A stretch of 64,000 nt of DNA, from contig CM070508.1 in assembly GCA_036346375.1 (NCBI GenBank), positions 22,946,852 to 23,010,851 on the forward strand, written 5' to 3'. This document shows positions 9,890-21,299 of the stretch, piece by piece. The notes under the pieces are model-generated. The model was not told the DNA's origin. It did no database searches and was given only the letters and a program-made list of their open reading frames with translations. The stretch's first letter is position 1. Each line of letters begins with the position of its first letter. Origin of the DNA: Guadua angustifolia (lineage: Eukaryota > Streptophyta > Magnoliopsida > Poales > Poaceae). The position numbers and the translations under genes were made by a program.

Positions 9890-12787
9890 ACATGTATATC
9901 CCACCAGGCCTAAGAAGCCTGAAAAGGCAAAATCGGTTTAAGCCCCTTTCCCTTTTTGGCATGTCTCCAAAAATTCTGCTTTCCCTTTCGGGAAAGCCGC
10001 CTCCCACTCAGCCCTCTTTTCTTTTCTCCATCATGCCTGCCTTGGCTGCTCCCGTTCGCTCATGTCCGTTCTCGACCAGCCTCCCGCTTTTTCATGCGGC
10101 GATTCCGCTTCGCCTCGCTTCGGCCATGCTCGCCGGCCCAACGCTTCGCGCCTTGCCCAGCCCAACCCGTCGCCCTCGCCACAGTGTCGTCTTCTACTTT
10201 CAATGCGCTGTTGACTTCGCCGCCCCGAGCTACAGAGCGATCATCACGCTGCCCATCCCATCGCCTCTGCCACCCCATCGCGTCGCCGCCTGACGCCGCT
10301 CCGCCTCGCCGCGCACGCCAGCCAGCTCTGCGCCTCGCCTCGAGCTCTCCTTTTCCCGGTCCGAGTCGCAGTTGCAATGATGCGGCCGCGTCGTCGTTTT
10401 CCTCAGCCACCGACTACAAATAGCCCCCTCCGCCCTCCTTTTCTCTCTCCCTGAGCTCGCCAAGCCGCCCTCTCTCTTTTTCCCCATTTCTTCCACCCGC
10501 CCGTGCCCTCCCCGCGCCGCGCCACATCCCATCTTCCCCGACTCCGGTCCCCACCGCCGCCCGGCTGCTTCGCTCCCTTTCTCCCCCATTTTCCCCCACC
10601 ACCAAGTTCCCCGAGGCATCCTCTCTCTTCCCCACTATTTCTTCCTCCCTCCCGAGCCGCCGTTCTCTGGTTTGCACTTCGTCTCCCCCATCTCCGGCCC
10701 ATTTCCTTCATCTAGAAGCCTTCTCGCCATTGCAACTCCTTCGCCACCGGTCAGCGCCCCTTCGCCTCACTGCAGCTCGGCCCCACTCGTCAGCCTCCGT
10801 CTCCTCGGTCGGGCTGTAGCGTCAGTTCCCCTCCCACGTCTTTGGTAACCCGCCCTCGTGGTCACAAGACACGCCACTCGTGTGGGCGGCCAGCCAAGTG
10901 GCCGAGGACCGAAGACTGTGTAGCCCAAAAATCCTTTTCAGTTTTTAATTCCTTTTTCGGATTTAAATTCAATATAAAATCCAAAAGTGAATTAAAAACT
11001 CAGAAAAATTCCAAAAAAATCCCAGAAAATTCCCAAAAATCCAAAAATGGCAAAAATACATATTCCCGACCAGTTCGAGCCGCTGAGTCCAAAAATGACC
11101 TCCGTTTCATCATACCAAGTCCAAAAAATTCCAAAAATGCCCCCGAGCTCCGTTCCGGCCATTTTCTCTCCTGTCCCTTTTTCCGTTTTCTTTCTTTTGT
11201 TGTTTTATTCGTTTATTTATGGGTTTTGCTTTTTCGCGTTAGATCCGACGTCAGAGCAACTCTCGGAGTGAAACCCAAAGTCGGAGCAGTTCTTGGAGCC
11301 GCGCCAGGAGCAAGCGCCGTTCGAAACCAGACTCGACATCAACCGCTTCTCGCTAGACGAACCTCTAACCCCGCAAGGCAAGTCACACTCCTTGAACATG
11401 TTTGATTCTATTATTCCGTATAATTACTGTATGTATGTAGTTATTGCATTTATCTGTAAATAGAGTAGAAATCTAAAAAGGAGCTAGTTTAGAAAGACTT
11501 GACTAGTTAAACCCACCCTCTTGTTAAGACTATGTTGATTATGCCATATTCAGTTGTAACCCTAGGTTATCATTAATGAACCACCGTAGGTTAGCTATAA
11601 TAATGATCATTACTTTTCATTTATTGCTCAAAACTCATTTTCAAAATCTGCTACGGTTTGGGGGACAATATTGGGTGGACCACGGAAGGTGGATGCTGGC
11701 CCAAGGTACCGGTGGTGCGGTGTGCGTCGAGTACATGTCTTGGCGATTAGGATCAACCTCGGGCAAAGTAAATAACTCAGTCCCTCTCAACCACAAGTTG
11801 GGTCGATCACTCTGTTGGCACGATCCACGTAGCCTAAGATATTGTCTTTCCTTGGAATGCCTCTGGTGATTCCCATTCTCTGTGGAGGAATGGATAGCGT
11901 TTTGGTTTGGGGTGAAACGGAATGGTGCGTCCATTCGACGGTTTTCACAACAGTAGGTTTCCTCAGTTGGTCAGACCGCGCAGATCCGCTTTGGCCAGTG
12001 GGTCCTGGAAACTAAGGATTTGCACCGCCTACTGGGTAGAAGCTTAAGAGGGAAAATTCAATGAAAGGTTATGTTCATCTCGGTCGCGCCGCATGCATAA
12101 AAGTTGCATGTTAATCACGTGGCACTAATGACCTTAGATATCTTGTGGGTAAAGTTGAGTAGCTCTGTAGAGTGATCTAAATGGTATTCGAATATACCGT
12201 GCTTCCGGTTAATGAAGCTAGGTTAATTTAGGGTGATTCCTATAATTGAGCTTGAGTAGTTTTAATAATAAACTTGCCGTAACCTGGATTTTGTTAATAA
12301 ATCAGTGGTGGTGGTGTGATAATGATAATGATTGATTGATTTATATTTCTTTCGTACTATACTTAACCCTAGCTCATGCATCCACCAAATAATTAAACTA
12401 ATGCCAATTCCTTGAAATTCCGTGCATGTAATATTTAGAATTTTCGTGTGGTTTGTTGAGTACGGTTGTGTACTCACCCTTGCTCCAAATCCCCCATGTA
12501 GATTTCAATGAAGCTGACGAGTCCCAGAAAAACGTAGATGGCGATGTTTATTTGGTTTTCAAGGCCTTGATCCATCTGCTCAAACCTTTCCTGTGGATGT
12601 TCTGTAATGTATCTGGTGCCAGCCGCACCTTTTATAAAACTCTGGCCGTTAGGCCCTTAATTTGTCTATCAAATATTTGCATTTACTTTTATATCCAGCA
12701 ATGTACACTTGGTTACCTACAGCTAAATTCCTGGGTAGCTGTGAAGGTATTTATACGCACCCCCCCTAAAAAGGGCGGTCCGTTACA
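9890..12787 (+). mobile_element. Long LTR (about 2.9 kb) of a gypsy-type family, copy A
   Basis: The sequence is homologous along its length to the split LTR at 34932-36611 and 54298-55396, which lies in the opposite orientation. Shared blocks include AGCCCCTTTCC near the 5' side, a GC-rich pyrimidine segment with CTACAAATAGCCCC (TATA-like, about 10415), the AT-rich TTAATTCCTTTTTCGG region, and the 3' end CGGTCCGTTACA. The other copy shows that the family's LTR starts TGAAATACCCC, and that first stretch of about 90 bp is not seen here. No primer-binding site follows, so this is a solo or 5'-damaged LTR. The ORFs inside are products of its GC-rich composition and not genes. Confidence 0.75.
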
Positions 12788-13136
12788 TAGATTCTTGTAT
12801 ATGACAAGAAAGATTCGAGAGGTTGTGAGAGAGCAACCATCATTTGTATTTTTTTGATGTTGTACTTAAAGAATTTGCGGTCGGCTTCACAAAATTTTTC
12901 TCTCACATTGTGATTGCTTCAACGTTATTATTTTGTTTCTCTCCACAAGATTCATTTGCTTCATTCTTGAGACCATGCACTCTTGTGCCATATATTACAA
13001 AACTCTGATGTTGTGTATAAAAAGGGTTATCATGGTATAACAAAAACAACTAAATGCATTAGTTTGGGGGTCTGCAAAGAGTGAGCAAATTTTGTCTTAC
13101 GCCTTGCCACTTTCGCTAGCATTTTGGAAGCACCAT
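12788..13136. other. Unique-looking spacer between two retroelements
   Basis: AT-rich spacer with no gene or repeat recognised. Its last five bases (ACCAT, 13132-13136) are the left target duplication of the array that follows. Confidence 0.5.
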
Positions 13137-14030
13137 TGATGAGGACATCACCAGCATGGATACGATCAATGTGACCGCTGCCCCTCCTTCCTCTCCGGCC
13201 GCTCCAACGACTACTGATGCGGCTCCATCTTCATCACATACGATCGACGCTACGGCATCTTCATCACCAAGAGGCCTTAATCCAAAAGCTCAGCCATTGA
13301 AAACCACATCAATGGACAAAGGCCTCAAGCACCCACCCCGAGGACAGCCCACGCGCCAAGAAAGGCCCATGTGGAAGCCCAAGATGCCAAAAGCCCGGTT
13401 CGGCCATCCAAAGAGCACGCCAACTTCAAACGGGCATAACTCGGGCTCCGGACTCCGATTTCAGCGTGTGACCACCCGTTTGAAAGCTTAGGAGATAAGC
13501 TTTCTAATGGATCCAGCCCCACTTCCAAATTCGCTTCAGAACGACGGGAAAATGCAGAACAATATCACGGGCCAGAAATTCAAGGTGTTGCGTCACCTTT
13601 CTTTTGGGCCCAAGGCCCATGTATCTTAGGGTTTTGGTGGCCACCGCTGTTTTGGCTGCCCTACACCTCCTGGCCGTCGCTATATATGTGCCGCCGCCGT
13701 TCTTTTACGTTTAGGTTTTGTTGTGTTTTGGTAGACCCTTGTGTGTCCCTCCTCGTGTTCAAGGCGTGTGTCGACTAGACCACCCGTGACGAAAACAGAA
13801 CCTCACCTTTGTATCTTTGAGATTATTGGATTGGAATTGCTCTCACCTTGTTCTTGCTTGTTCTCGGTTGCAGCGGTACAAGGATCGATCGGGTCTTGAT
13901 TCGGTTGATCGCCTCGTGTGGTGACTTTGCGATTGTTCGGTTGCTGATCCCGTGGATTGGTAGCGTCGTCACTACACCAAATCGACGTATCGTTCTCATC
14001 AGAAGATCGGGCCGACCCCCGTGCGCATCA
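13137..14030 (+). repeat. LTR 1 of the array
   Basis: Starts TGATGAGGACATCACC and ends GTGCGCATCA. It contains a TATATATG promoter box at about 13681. The ORF over its 5' part (13156-13491) continues from the internal region in other copies and is not an independent gene. Confidence 0.9.
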
Positions 14031-14032
14031 AG

Positions 14033-14044
14033 TGGTATCAGAGC
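14033..14044 (+). promoter_or_regulatory. Primer-binding site (initiator tRNA-Met type), unit 1
   Basis: TGGTATCAGAGC lies two bases after the end of LTR 1. It is complementary to the 3' end of plant initiator tRNA-Met, the usual primer of plant LTR retroelements. Confidence 0.9.
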
Positions 14045-15221
14045 GACGGTTGCCTGGTGAGAACACCCTTGTCTTTATTTAGTTCATCTTGTTCGTCCTA
14101 GAGTCCAGAAAAACAGCCCAAAAAAAAATCTGTTCGTCGTGTGTTTGATCTAATCCGAGCCCCTTTTGGCCTTTACTATTACTGCCTAGTTTAATTCTTG
14201 TTGAATTTGCGTTGCATCATCGTGTCGTTGCTGGTCTTAGTGTTTTGATCTTTAGAGTTTCGAGTTCTTGTCACATTCTTGTCACTGAGTTGAACTCCAT
14301 CACGTCGCCGTGTCCAATTCGGATCCTCCTCTGTCCAGTTCGGTATTTTGGTCATAACTCCCTCATACGAACTCGGATTTTGCTGTTCTTGTACTTTCCT
14401 GAAAGCTTGAGAAATTCTCTACAACTTTGTCCATTGTGAAACTTTCCAAAAACATCGTATTCTTGCCCAAAATCCCGTCGGATTGGAATCTGTTTTCGTC
14501 CTGGATTTTCTGAGCAGTCTGTATTTCGGGGTCAATTTCTCTGGCTTCCCTTATCCAAAATAGACTTTCCATATATGCAAATTGATCAGCTCGAAAAGAT
14601 CTACAACTTTCCAGTTATACTTTTTTGCATTAGAAGCCAGTAAAAACCCAAAAATAGCGTTTGAAGTTTCTGCATAGTAGATCTGTTTTGCAGCAAGAAA
14701 AAATTTTGAGTTGTAATTCATCATATGTGCCACTTTGATATAAAAGGAAGAAAAAAAAATAAAAAAAGGCAAGTGCATATAAAAGAGCCGCACTAAAAGG
14801 TGGAAAAAGAAGCCCTAGCTATTTGCTTGTGTGTTGTGGTCATTCCGGTTCTTTGTTTACGTGACTTCATTGGTGTCGGGCTCGCGTCTCTAATGCGGTC
14901 TAGCCTAGGACCAACAAAAGTACCGCCGTTGAACGTTTTTTCAACTTGTTTTGGCTAGTGTGGTTCTAGTATATCCTTTGCTACATATTATACCTATCCA
15001 AGCTCCACCTACTATTAACCACAGGAGAAGCACCTTGCAATCGCTTTGTCACCCCTAAGTGCAGATTACCATCATCCACCGATTGAATCTTGAAAAGCTG
15101 CAGGTAAGAACTGGTAAGAACTTGGTGTGAGCTTGAGCGTGTGAGATCCTCCACTATCCACATATTAGTAGTTCATAGGAACTAATTATCTTGTGAGTTC
15201 TCTGTTTGTTGCCCCTAACAA

Positions 15222-16229
15222 TGGCGGGTTAGCATAGCAAGACAACTTACGAGGATGATATTGAGGATTGTCCATTCTTGACGAGAAGAAAAGAAATTCT
15301 TGCGAAAACTTAAGCGACTTGAGTCCCCGCAGAAATCAAAAGGTGGGACGATCGAGCATGGGATTATCCCTTCTACCAAGAACGAGACCACACCATTAAA
15401 GAAAGATTTGAAGCCTACCTCACCCAAGAAGAAGGATAGTGAGTGTATTTCAATATGTAATAATAAGAATGTGCTTGCTATTCTGCGACTAACCACAGAG
15501 GCAAGAATGATCAAGATGGTGTGCACTTGAGTGCTGCAATGACGAACAGCTACAAGAGCCTAAGGTCACAACGTGTACTTAGTACTCCACCGGCACATGC
15601 TAGTCAAACTCAACGCAACAACTTATTTCACACTAAGTTTGTTGTCCGAGAACGTGGGGTACAAGTCATCATAGATGGAGGAAATTGTAGCAACCTCGCA
15701 AGTCAGAACATGGTTGAGAAGCTTGGCTTGACCACGACTCCACTTTCACAACCTTATGAGATCGAATGGTTCAATTCACGTGGTAAGGTTCAAGAACACA
15801 AAGCGTGCAAGTGAATTTCTCTATTGGTTCATATTATGATTTTGTTGATTGTGTGTTGTACCCATGGAAACATGCTCACTTTTGTTAGGAAGACCATGGT
15901 TATATGATGTAGAAGCTATTCACAATGGTAGAACCAATCAATATTCCTTTATGTATTATACAAAGAAAATGATTTTTGAACCAATGACTCTATTTGAAAT
16001 AAATAAAATTATTGCAAACAGAGTTAAAAGTCGAGGGCAAAGAGGGTGATGAAATTGTTAACCATGCACAAAAGATTGAAACAAAGATAAAAGAGGTAGT
16101 TGATTTAGATAAGGTTGTGTCCTCCCCGATACCGCATTGCAAACACATGGTTCTTTGTCTCCTATTGTTACTAACCTTTTGCGGGATCATGAGAAGGAGT
16201 CGAGGCGACTCCAATTCAAGAAGGGAGGA
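15222..16229 (+). pseudogene. Decayed gag-like and retropepsin region, unit 1
   Basis: This unit has the same gag-like N-terminus as unit 2, but the fourth codon is a stop (ATGGCGGGTTAG) and a frameshift follows. The retropepsin part contains VIIDGGNCSNLAS (about 15667-15705, active-site Asp in DGG) and the downstream LLLGRPWL motif (about 15880-15903), separated by another frameshift. The region ends at a purine tract at about 16218-16228, next to LTR 2. No polymerase domains follow. Not functional as written. Confidence 0.75.
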
Positions 16230-17118
16230 TGATGAGGACATCACCAGCATGGATACGATCAATGTGACCGCTGCCCTCCTTCCTCTCCGCTCCAACGACT
16301 CTTGATGCGGCTCCATCTTCGTCACATACGATCGGCCTACGGCATCTTCATCACCGAGAGGCCTTAATCCAAAAGCTCAGCCATTCAAAACCACATCAAT
16401 GGACAAAGGCCTCAAGCACCCACCCGAGGACAGCCCACGCGCCAAGAAAGGCCCATGTGGAAGCCCAAGATGCCAAAAGCCCGGTTCGGCCATCCAAAGA
16501 GCACGCCAACTTCAAACGGGCATAACTCGGGCTCCCGGACTCCGATTTCAGCGTGTGACCACCCGTTTGAAAGCTTAGGAGATAAGCTTTCTAATGGATC
16601 CAGCCCCACTTCCAAATTCGCTCCAGAACGACGGGAAAATGCAGAACAATATCACGGGCCAGAAATTCAAGGTGTTGCGTCACCTTTCTTTTGGGCCCAA
16701 GGCCCATGTATCTTAGGGTTTTGGTGGCCACCGCTGTTTTGGCTGCCCTACACCTCCTGGCCGTCGCTATATATGTGGCCGCCGCCGTTCTTTTACGTTT
16801 AGGTTTTGTTGTGTTTTGGTAGACCCCTTGTGTGTCCCTCCTCGTGTTCGCGTGTGTCGACTAGACCACCCGTGACGAGAAACAGAACCTCACCTTTGTA
16901 TCTTTGAGATTATTGGATTGGAATTGCTCTCACCTTGTTCTTGCTTGTTCTCGGTTGCAGCAGGTACAAGGATCGATCGGGTCTTGATTCGGTTGATCGC
17001 CTCGTGTGGTGACTTTGCGATTGTTCGGTTGCTGATCCCGTGGATTGGTAGCATCGTCACTACACCAAATCGACGTATCGTTCTCATCAGAAGATCGGGC
17101 CGACCCCCGTGCGCATCA
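16230..17118 (+). repeat. LTR 2 (shared, middle LTR) of the array
   Basis: Starts TGATGAGGACATC and ends GCGCATCA. It is collinear with LTR 1 with scattered substitutions and 1-2 base indels. It serves as the 3' LTR of unit 1 and the 5' LTR of unit 2. There are no target duplications around it, which argues against two independent insertions. Confidence 0.9.
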
Positions 17119-17120
17119 AG

Positions 17121-17132
17121 TGGTATCAGAGC
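17121..17132 (+). promoter_or_regulatory. Primer-binding site, unit 2
   Basis: TGGTATCAGAGC lies two bases after LTR 2, identical to the site in unit 1. Confidence 0.9.
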
Positions 17133-18310
17133 GACGGTTGCCTGGTGAGAACACCCTTGTCTTTATTTAGTTCATCTTGTTCGTCCTAGAGTCCAGAAAA
17201 ACAGCCCAAAAAAAATCTGTTCGTCGTGTGTTTGATCTAATCCGAGCCCCTTTTGGCCTTTACTATTACTGCCTAGTTTAATTCTTGTTGAATTTGCGTT
17301 GCATCGTCGTGTCGTTGCTGGTCTTAGTATTTTGATCTTTAGAGTTTCGAGTTCTTGTCACATTCTTGTCACTGAGTTGAACTCCATCACGTCGCCGTGT
17401 CCAATTCGGATCCTCCTCTATCCAGTTCGGTATTTTGGTCATAACTCCCTCATACGAACTCGGATTTTGCTGTTCTTGTACTTTCCTGAAAGCTTGAGAA
17501 ATTCTCTACAACTTTGTCCATTGTGAAACTTTCCAAAAACATCGTATTCTTGCCCAAAATCCCGTCGGATTGGAATCTGTTTTCGTCCTGGATTTTCTGA
17601 GCAGTCTGTATTTCGGGGTCAATATCTCTGGCTTCCCTTATCCAAAATAGACTTTCCATATATGCAAATTGATCAGCTCGAAAAGATCTACAACTTTCCA
17701 GTTATACTTTTTTTGCATTAGAAGCCAGTAAAAACCCAAAAATAGCGTTTGAAGTTTCTGCATAGTAGATCTGTTTTGCAGCAAGAAAAAATTTTGAGTT
17801 GTAATTCATCATATGTGCCACTTTGATATAAAAGGAAGAAAAAAACAATAAAAAAAGGCAAGTGCATATAAAAGAGCCGCACTAAAAGGTGGAAAAAGAA
17901 GCCCTAGCTATTTGCTTGTGTGTTGTGGTCATTCCGGTTCTTTGTTTACGTGACTTCATTGGTGTCGGGCTCGCGTCTCTAGTACGGTCTAGTCTAGGAC
18001 CAAAGAAAGTACCGCCGTTGAACGTTTTTTCAACTTGTTTTGGCTAGTGTGGTTCTAGTATATCCTTTGCTACATATTATACCTATCCAAGCTCCACCTA
18101 CTATTAACCACAGGAGAAGCACCTTGCAATCGCTTTGTCACCCCTGAGTGCAGATTACCATCATCCACCGATTGAATCTTGAAAAGCTGCAGGGTAAGAA
18201 CTGGTAAGAACTTGGTGTGAGCTTGAGCGTGTGAGATCCTCCACTATCCACATATTAGTAGTTCATAGGAACTAATTATCTTGTGAGTTCTCTGTTTGTT
18301 GCCCCTAACA

Positions 18311-18622
18311 ATGGCAGGTTCGCATAGCAAGACAACTTACGAGGATGATATTGAGGATTGTCCATTCTTGACAGAAAGAGAAAAGAAATTCTTGCGAAAA
18401 CTTAAGCGACTTGAGTCCCCGCAGAAATCAAAAGGTGGGACGATCGAGCATGGGATTATCCCTTCTACCAAGAACGAGACCACACCATTAAAGAAAGATT
18501 TGAAGCCTGCCTCACCCAAGAAGAAGGATAGTGAGTGTATTTCAATATGTAATAATAAGAATGTGCTTGCTATTCTGCGACTAACCTCAGAGGCAAGAAT
18601 GATCAAGATGGTGTGCACTTGA
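18311..18622 (+). CDS. Small gag-like ORF of the retroelement, unit 2
   Basis: An intact ORF of 103 codons begins MAGSHSKTTYEDDIEDCPF and continues with lysine-rich segments (EREKKFLRKLKRL, SPKKKDSECIS). It sits where gag begins in gypsy elements, about 1.2 kb after the primer-binding site, but it is far shorter than a full gag and has no zinc knuckle. The equivalent ORF in unit 1 is broken, so this is the better copy. It may be the stump of a deleted gag. A capsid function cannot be claimed. Confidence 0.55.
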   Translation: MAGSHSKTTYEDDIEDCPFLTEREKKFLRKLKRLESPQKSKGGTIEHGIIPSTKNETTPLKKDLKPASPKKKDSECISICNNKNVLAILRLTSEARMIKMVCT

Positions 18623-18631
18623 GTCTTTGCA

Positions 18632-19325
18632 ATGACTAACGACTACAAGAGCCTAAGGTCACAGCGTGTACTTAGTACTCCACCCGCACATGCTAGTCAA
18701 ACTCAACGCAACAACTTATTTCACACTAAGTTTGTTGTCCGAGAACGTGGGGTACAAGTCATCATAGATGGAGGAAATTGTAGCAACCTCGCAAGTCAGA
18801 ACATGGTTGAGAAGCTTGGCTTGACCACGACTCCACTTTCACAACCTTATGAGATCGAATGGTTCAATTTCGTGGTAAGGTTCAATAACACAAAGCGTGC
18901 AAGTGAATTTCTCTATTGGTTCATATTATGATTTTGTTGATTCTTTGTGTTGTACCCATGGAAACATGCTCACTTTTGTTAGGAAGACCATGGTTATATG
19001 ATGTAGAAGCTATTCACAATGGTAGAACCAATCAATATTCCTTTATGTATTATACAAAGAAAATGATTTTTGAACCAATGACTCCTGCTGAAATAAATAA
19101 AATTATTGCAAACAGAGTTAAAAGTCAGGGCAAAGAGGGTGATGAAATTGTTAACCATGCACAAAAGATTGAAACAAAGATAAAAGAGGTAGTTGATTTA
19201 GATAAGGTTGTGTCCTCCCCTGATACCGCATTGCAAACACATGGTTCTTTGTCTCCTATTGTTACTAACCTTTTGCAGGATCATGAGAAGGAGTCGAGGG
19301 CGACTCCAATTCAAGAAGGGGAGGA
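18632..19325 (+). pseudogene. Retropepsin-like segment, unit 2, with frameshift
   Basis: The first open part (18632-18931) contains VRERGVQVIIDGGNCSNLAS and NMVEKLGLTTTPLSQPYEI. After a frameshift near 18870-18920, the second part carries ETCSLLLGRPWLYDVEAIHN and then a Lys/Glu-rich tail reaching the purine tract. DGG and the LLLGRPW segment are the active-site and flap-side motifs of the gypsy aspartic protease. In a complete element reverse transcriptase would follow, but here the LTR follows directly, so the element lost or never had pol. Confidence 0.7.
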
Positions 19326-20218
19326 TGATGAGGACATCACCAGCATGGATACGATCAATGTGACCGCTGCCCCTCCTTCCTCTCCGGCCGCTCCAACGAC
19401 TACTGATGCGGCTCCATCTTCGTCACATACGATCGACGCTACGGCATCTTCATCACCGAGAGGCCTTAATCCAAAAGCTCAGCCATTCAAAACCACATCA
19501 ATGGACAAAGGCCTCAAGCACCCACCCCGAGGACAGCCCACGCGCCAAGAAAGGCCCATGTGGAAGCCCAAGATGCCAAAAAGCCCGGTTCGGCCATCCA
19601 GCAGCACGCCAACTTCAAACGGGCATAACTCGGGCTCCCGGACTCCGATTTCAGCGTGTGACCACCCGTTTGAAAGCTTAGGAGATAAGCTTTCTAATGG
19701 ATCCAGCCCCACTTCCAAATTCGCTCCAGAACGACGGGAAAATGCAGAACAATATCACGGGCCAGAAATTCAAGGTGTTGCGTCACCTTTCTTTTGGGCC
19801 CAAGGCCCATGTATCTTAGGGTTTTGGTGGCCACCGCTGTTTTGGCTGCCCTACACCTCCTGGCCGTCGCTATATATGTGGCCGCCGCCGTTCTTTTACG
19901 TTTAGGTTTTGTTGTGTTTTGGTAGACCCCTTGTGTGTCCCTCCTCGTGTTCGCGTGTGTCGACTAGACCACCCGTGACGAGAAATAGAACCTCACCTTT
20001 GTATCTTTGAGATTATTGGATTGGAATTGCTCTCACCTTGTTCTTGCTTGTTCTCGGTTGCAGCGGTACAAGGATCGTCGGTCTTGATTCGGTTGATCGC
20101 CTCGTGTGGTGACTTTGCGATTGTTCGGTTGCTGATCCCGTGGATTGGTAGCGTCGTCACTACACCAAATCGACGTATCGTTCTCATCAGAAGATCGGAC
20201 CGACCCCCGTGCGCATCA
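19326..20218 (+). repeat. LTR 3 of the array
   Basis: Starts TGATGAGGACATC, ends GCGCATCA and contains the TATATATG box near 19871. It is followed at once by the right ACCAT duplication (20219-20223) and then by non-element DNA with no primer-binding site, which confirms the right end of the array. Confidence 0.92.
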
Positions 20219-20344
20219 ACCATGAGGAGCATCATCACCACACTAGTATATGTAATAACAACTAGATGCATACGTGCGGTGACACGCCGCGCATTTGCGC
20301 TGCGATGCCGCTCGAAGGTGAGTTTCTGGGTAATTAGTGAAATT

Positions 20345-20960
20345 TAAAAGCATCAATAGCACTATCAGAATTCTTAAAAATCGCACAAGTTTGATCATGC
20401 TTTGAATTTTTATAGTAGCTTAGGCATGCTCTCAGGGCCCTCCTCAAAAAGTTTCAAAATTTGCAACATGCTTTAGTAGGTCAACTAAATCAATGAAGTT
20501 GCTTTAAATGCATTAGCACCATTGTCAGATCTTTTAAAAATTGCACAAGTTTGATCATAATCTAAAATTTTTATGGTAGCTTAGTCATGCTCTCAGGGCC
20601 CTTCTCAAAAAGTTTTAAAAATCAAATTCATTTGATGGCTCTGGAAAACCAAAAAAGTAAAATTTAAATGTATTTAGAATTTCAAAAAATTGTACAAGTT
20701 TAATCATGGTATAATTTTTTTTATATAGCTTATGCATGATCTCAGGACCCTTATTAAAAAGTTTCAAAAATTTCCAACATGATTTATTATCTCAATTAAA
20801 TCAGTGGATTTTTCTCTGAATGCATTAGTAGCATTTTTAGAATTTTTAAAAATTGTACAAGTTTGATCATAATCCAAATTTTTTATGGTAGCTCAGGCAT
20901 TCTCTGAGGACACTTATCAGAAAGTTTTAAAAATTTTAACATTATTTGTTAGCTCAATTA
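20345..20960. repeat. Four diverged tandem units of about 160 bp (AT-rich)
   Basis: The phrase CAAGTTTGATCAT (or a variant) recurs near 20387, 20547, 20695 and 20859, each time followed by a block like TTTTTATGGTAGCTTAGGCA, then CTCAGGGCCC and CAAAAAGTTT. There is no coding potential. The same family recurs at 24480-25490 and 27230-27680. Confidence 0.75.
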
Positions 20961-21299
20961 AATCAGCAATAAAATTACCTCAACCGATGAAAGGACCTAA
21001 ATGTAATTACATATTTTTGAGAGGCTTTCATGAAAGGAGGACACGTTTGGGGGGCTCCCTGGCTAGTAACTCTACAGAGTATAATAAAGGTAGTATACCA
21101 ATACCATGAGATCTTTTTATACCTAATCAGAAAGTTGAAATGTAGTTTACTCAACAGACAGAGCTTACCATCATAGCATCCAAGGTCCCTAGTCCTACAG
21201 AAAAAGTTTTGACCAAATAATTGGCAAATAGAGCCGCATGAAAAATGAATACCACAAATGGATTGATTTGGATCAGCTTCATAAATGGAATTGCTATGG
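20961..21299. other. Spacer without recognised genes
   Basis: AT-rich with short ORFs only. Nothing here could be assigned to a gene or a known element. Confidence 0.4.

Larger units (their letters stand above)
13137..20218 (+). mobile_element. Ty3/gypsy-type non-autonomous retroelement array: LTR-internal-LTR-internal-LTR
   Basis: Three near-identical LTRs of about 890 bp (13137-14030, 16230-17118, 19326-20218) alternate with two internal regions of about 2.2 kb. The whole array is flanked by a single pair of ACCAT duplications (13132-13136 and 20219-20223), so it descends from one insertion that gained an extra internal-plus-LTR unit, probably by unequal recombination between LTRs. Each internal region has a TGGTATCAGAGC primer-binding site just after its LTR and a purine tract (AAGAAGGGGAGG or a variant) just before the next. 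Only a small gag-like ORF and a retropepsin segment are present. There is no reverse transcriptase, RNase H or integrase, so it could move only with proteins from another element. LTR identity and the intact TSD suggest a recent insertion. Confidence 0.93.

Noticed and set aside
9892..10715. Several ORFs of 100-155 codons on both strands
   Set aside because: They lie in the GC-rich pyrimidine part of an LTR, the frames are not kept in the homologous LTR at 54298-55396, and the translations are low-complexity.
18916..19905. 329-codon ORF
   Set aside because: It runs from the end of the retropepsin straight through the purine tract into LTR 3. The second half is LTR sequence, not protein.
13137..20218. 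CRISPR-like or satellite array because of the 3.1-kb periodicity
   Set aside because: The periodic units are LTR plus internal region with primer-binding sites and a single outer TSD, so it is a retroelement array.
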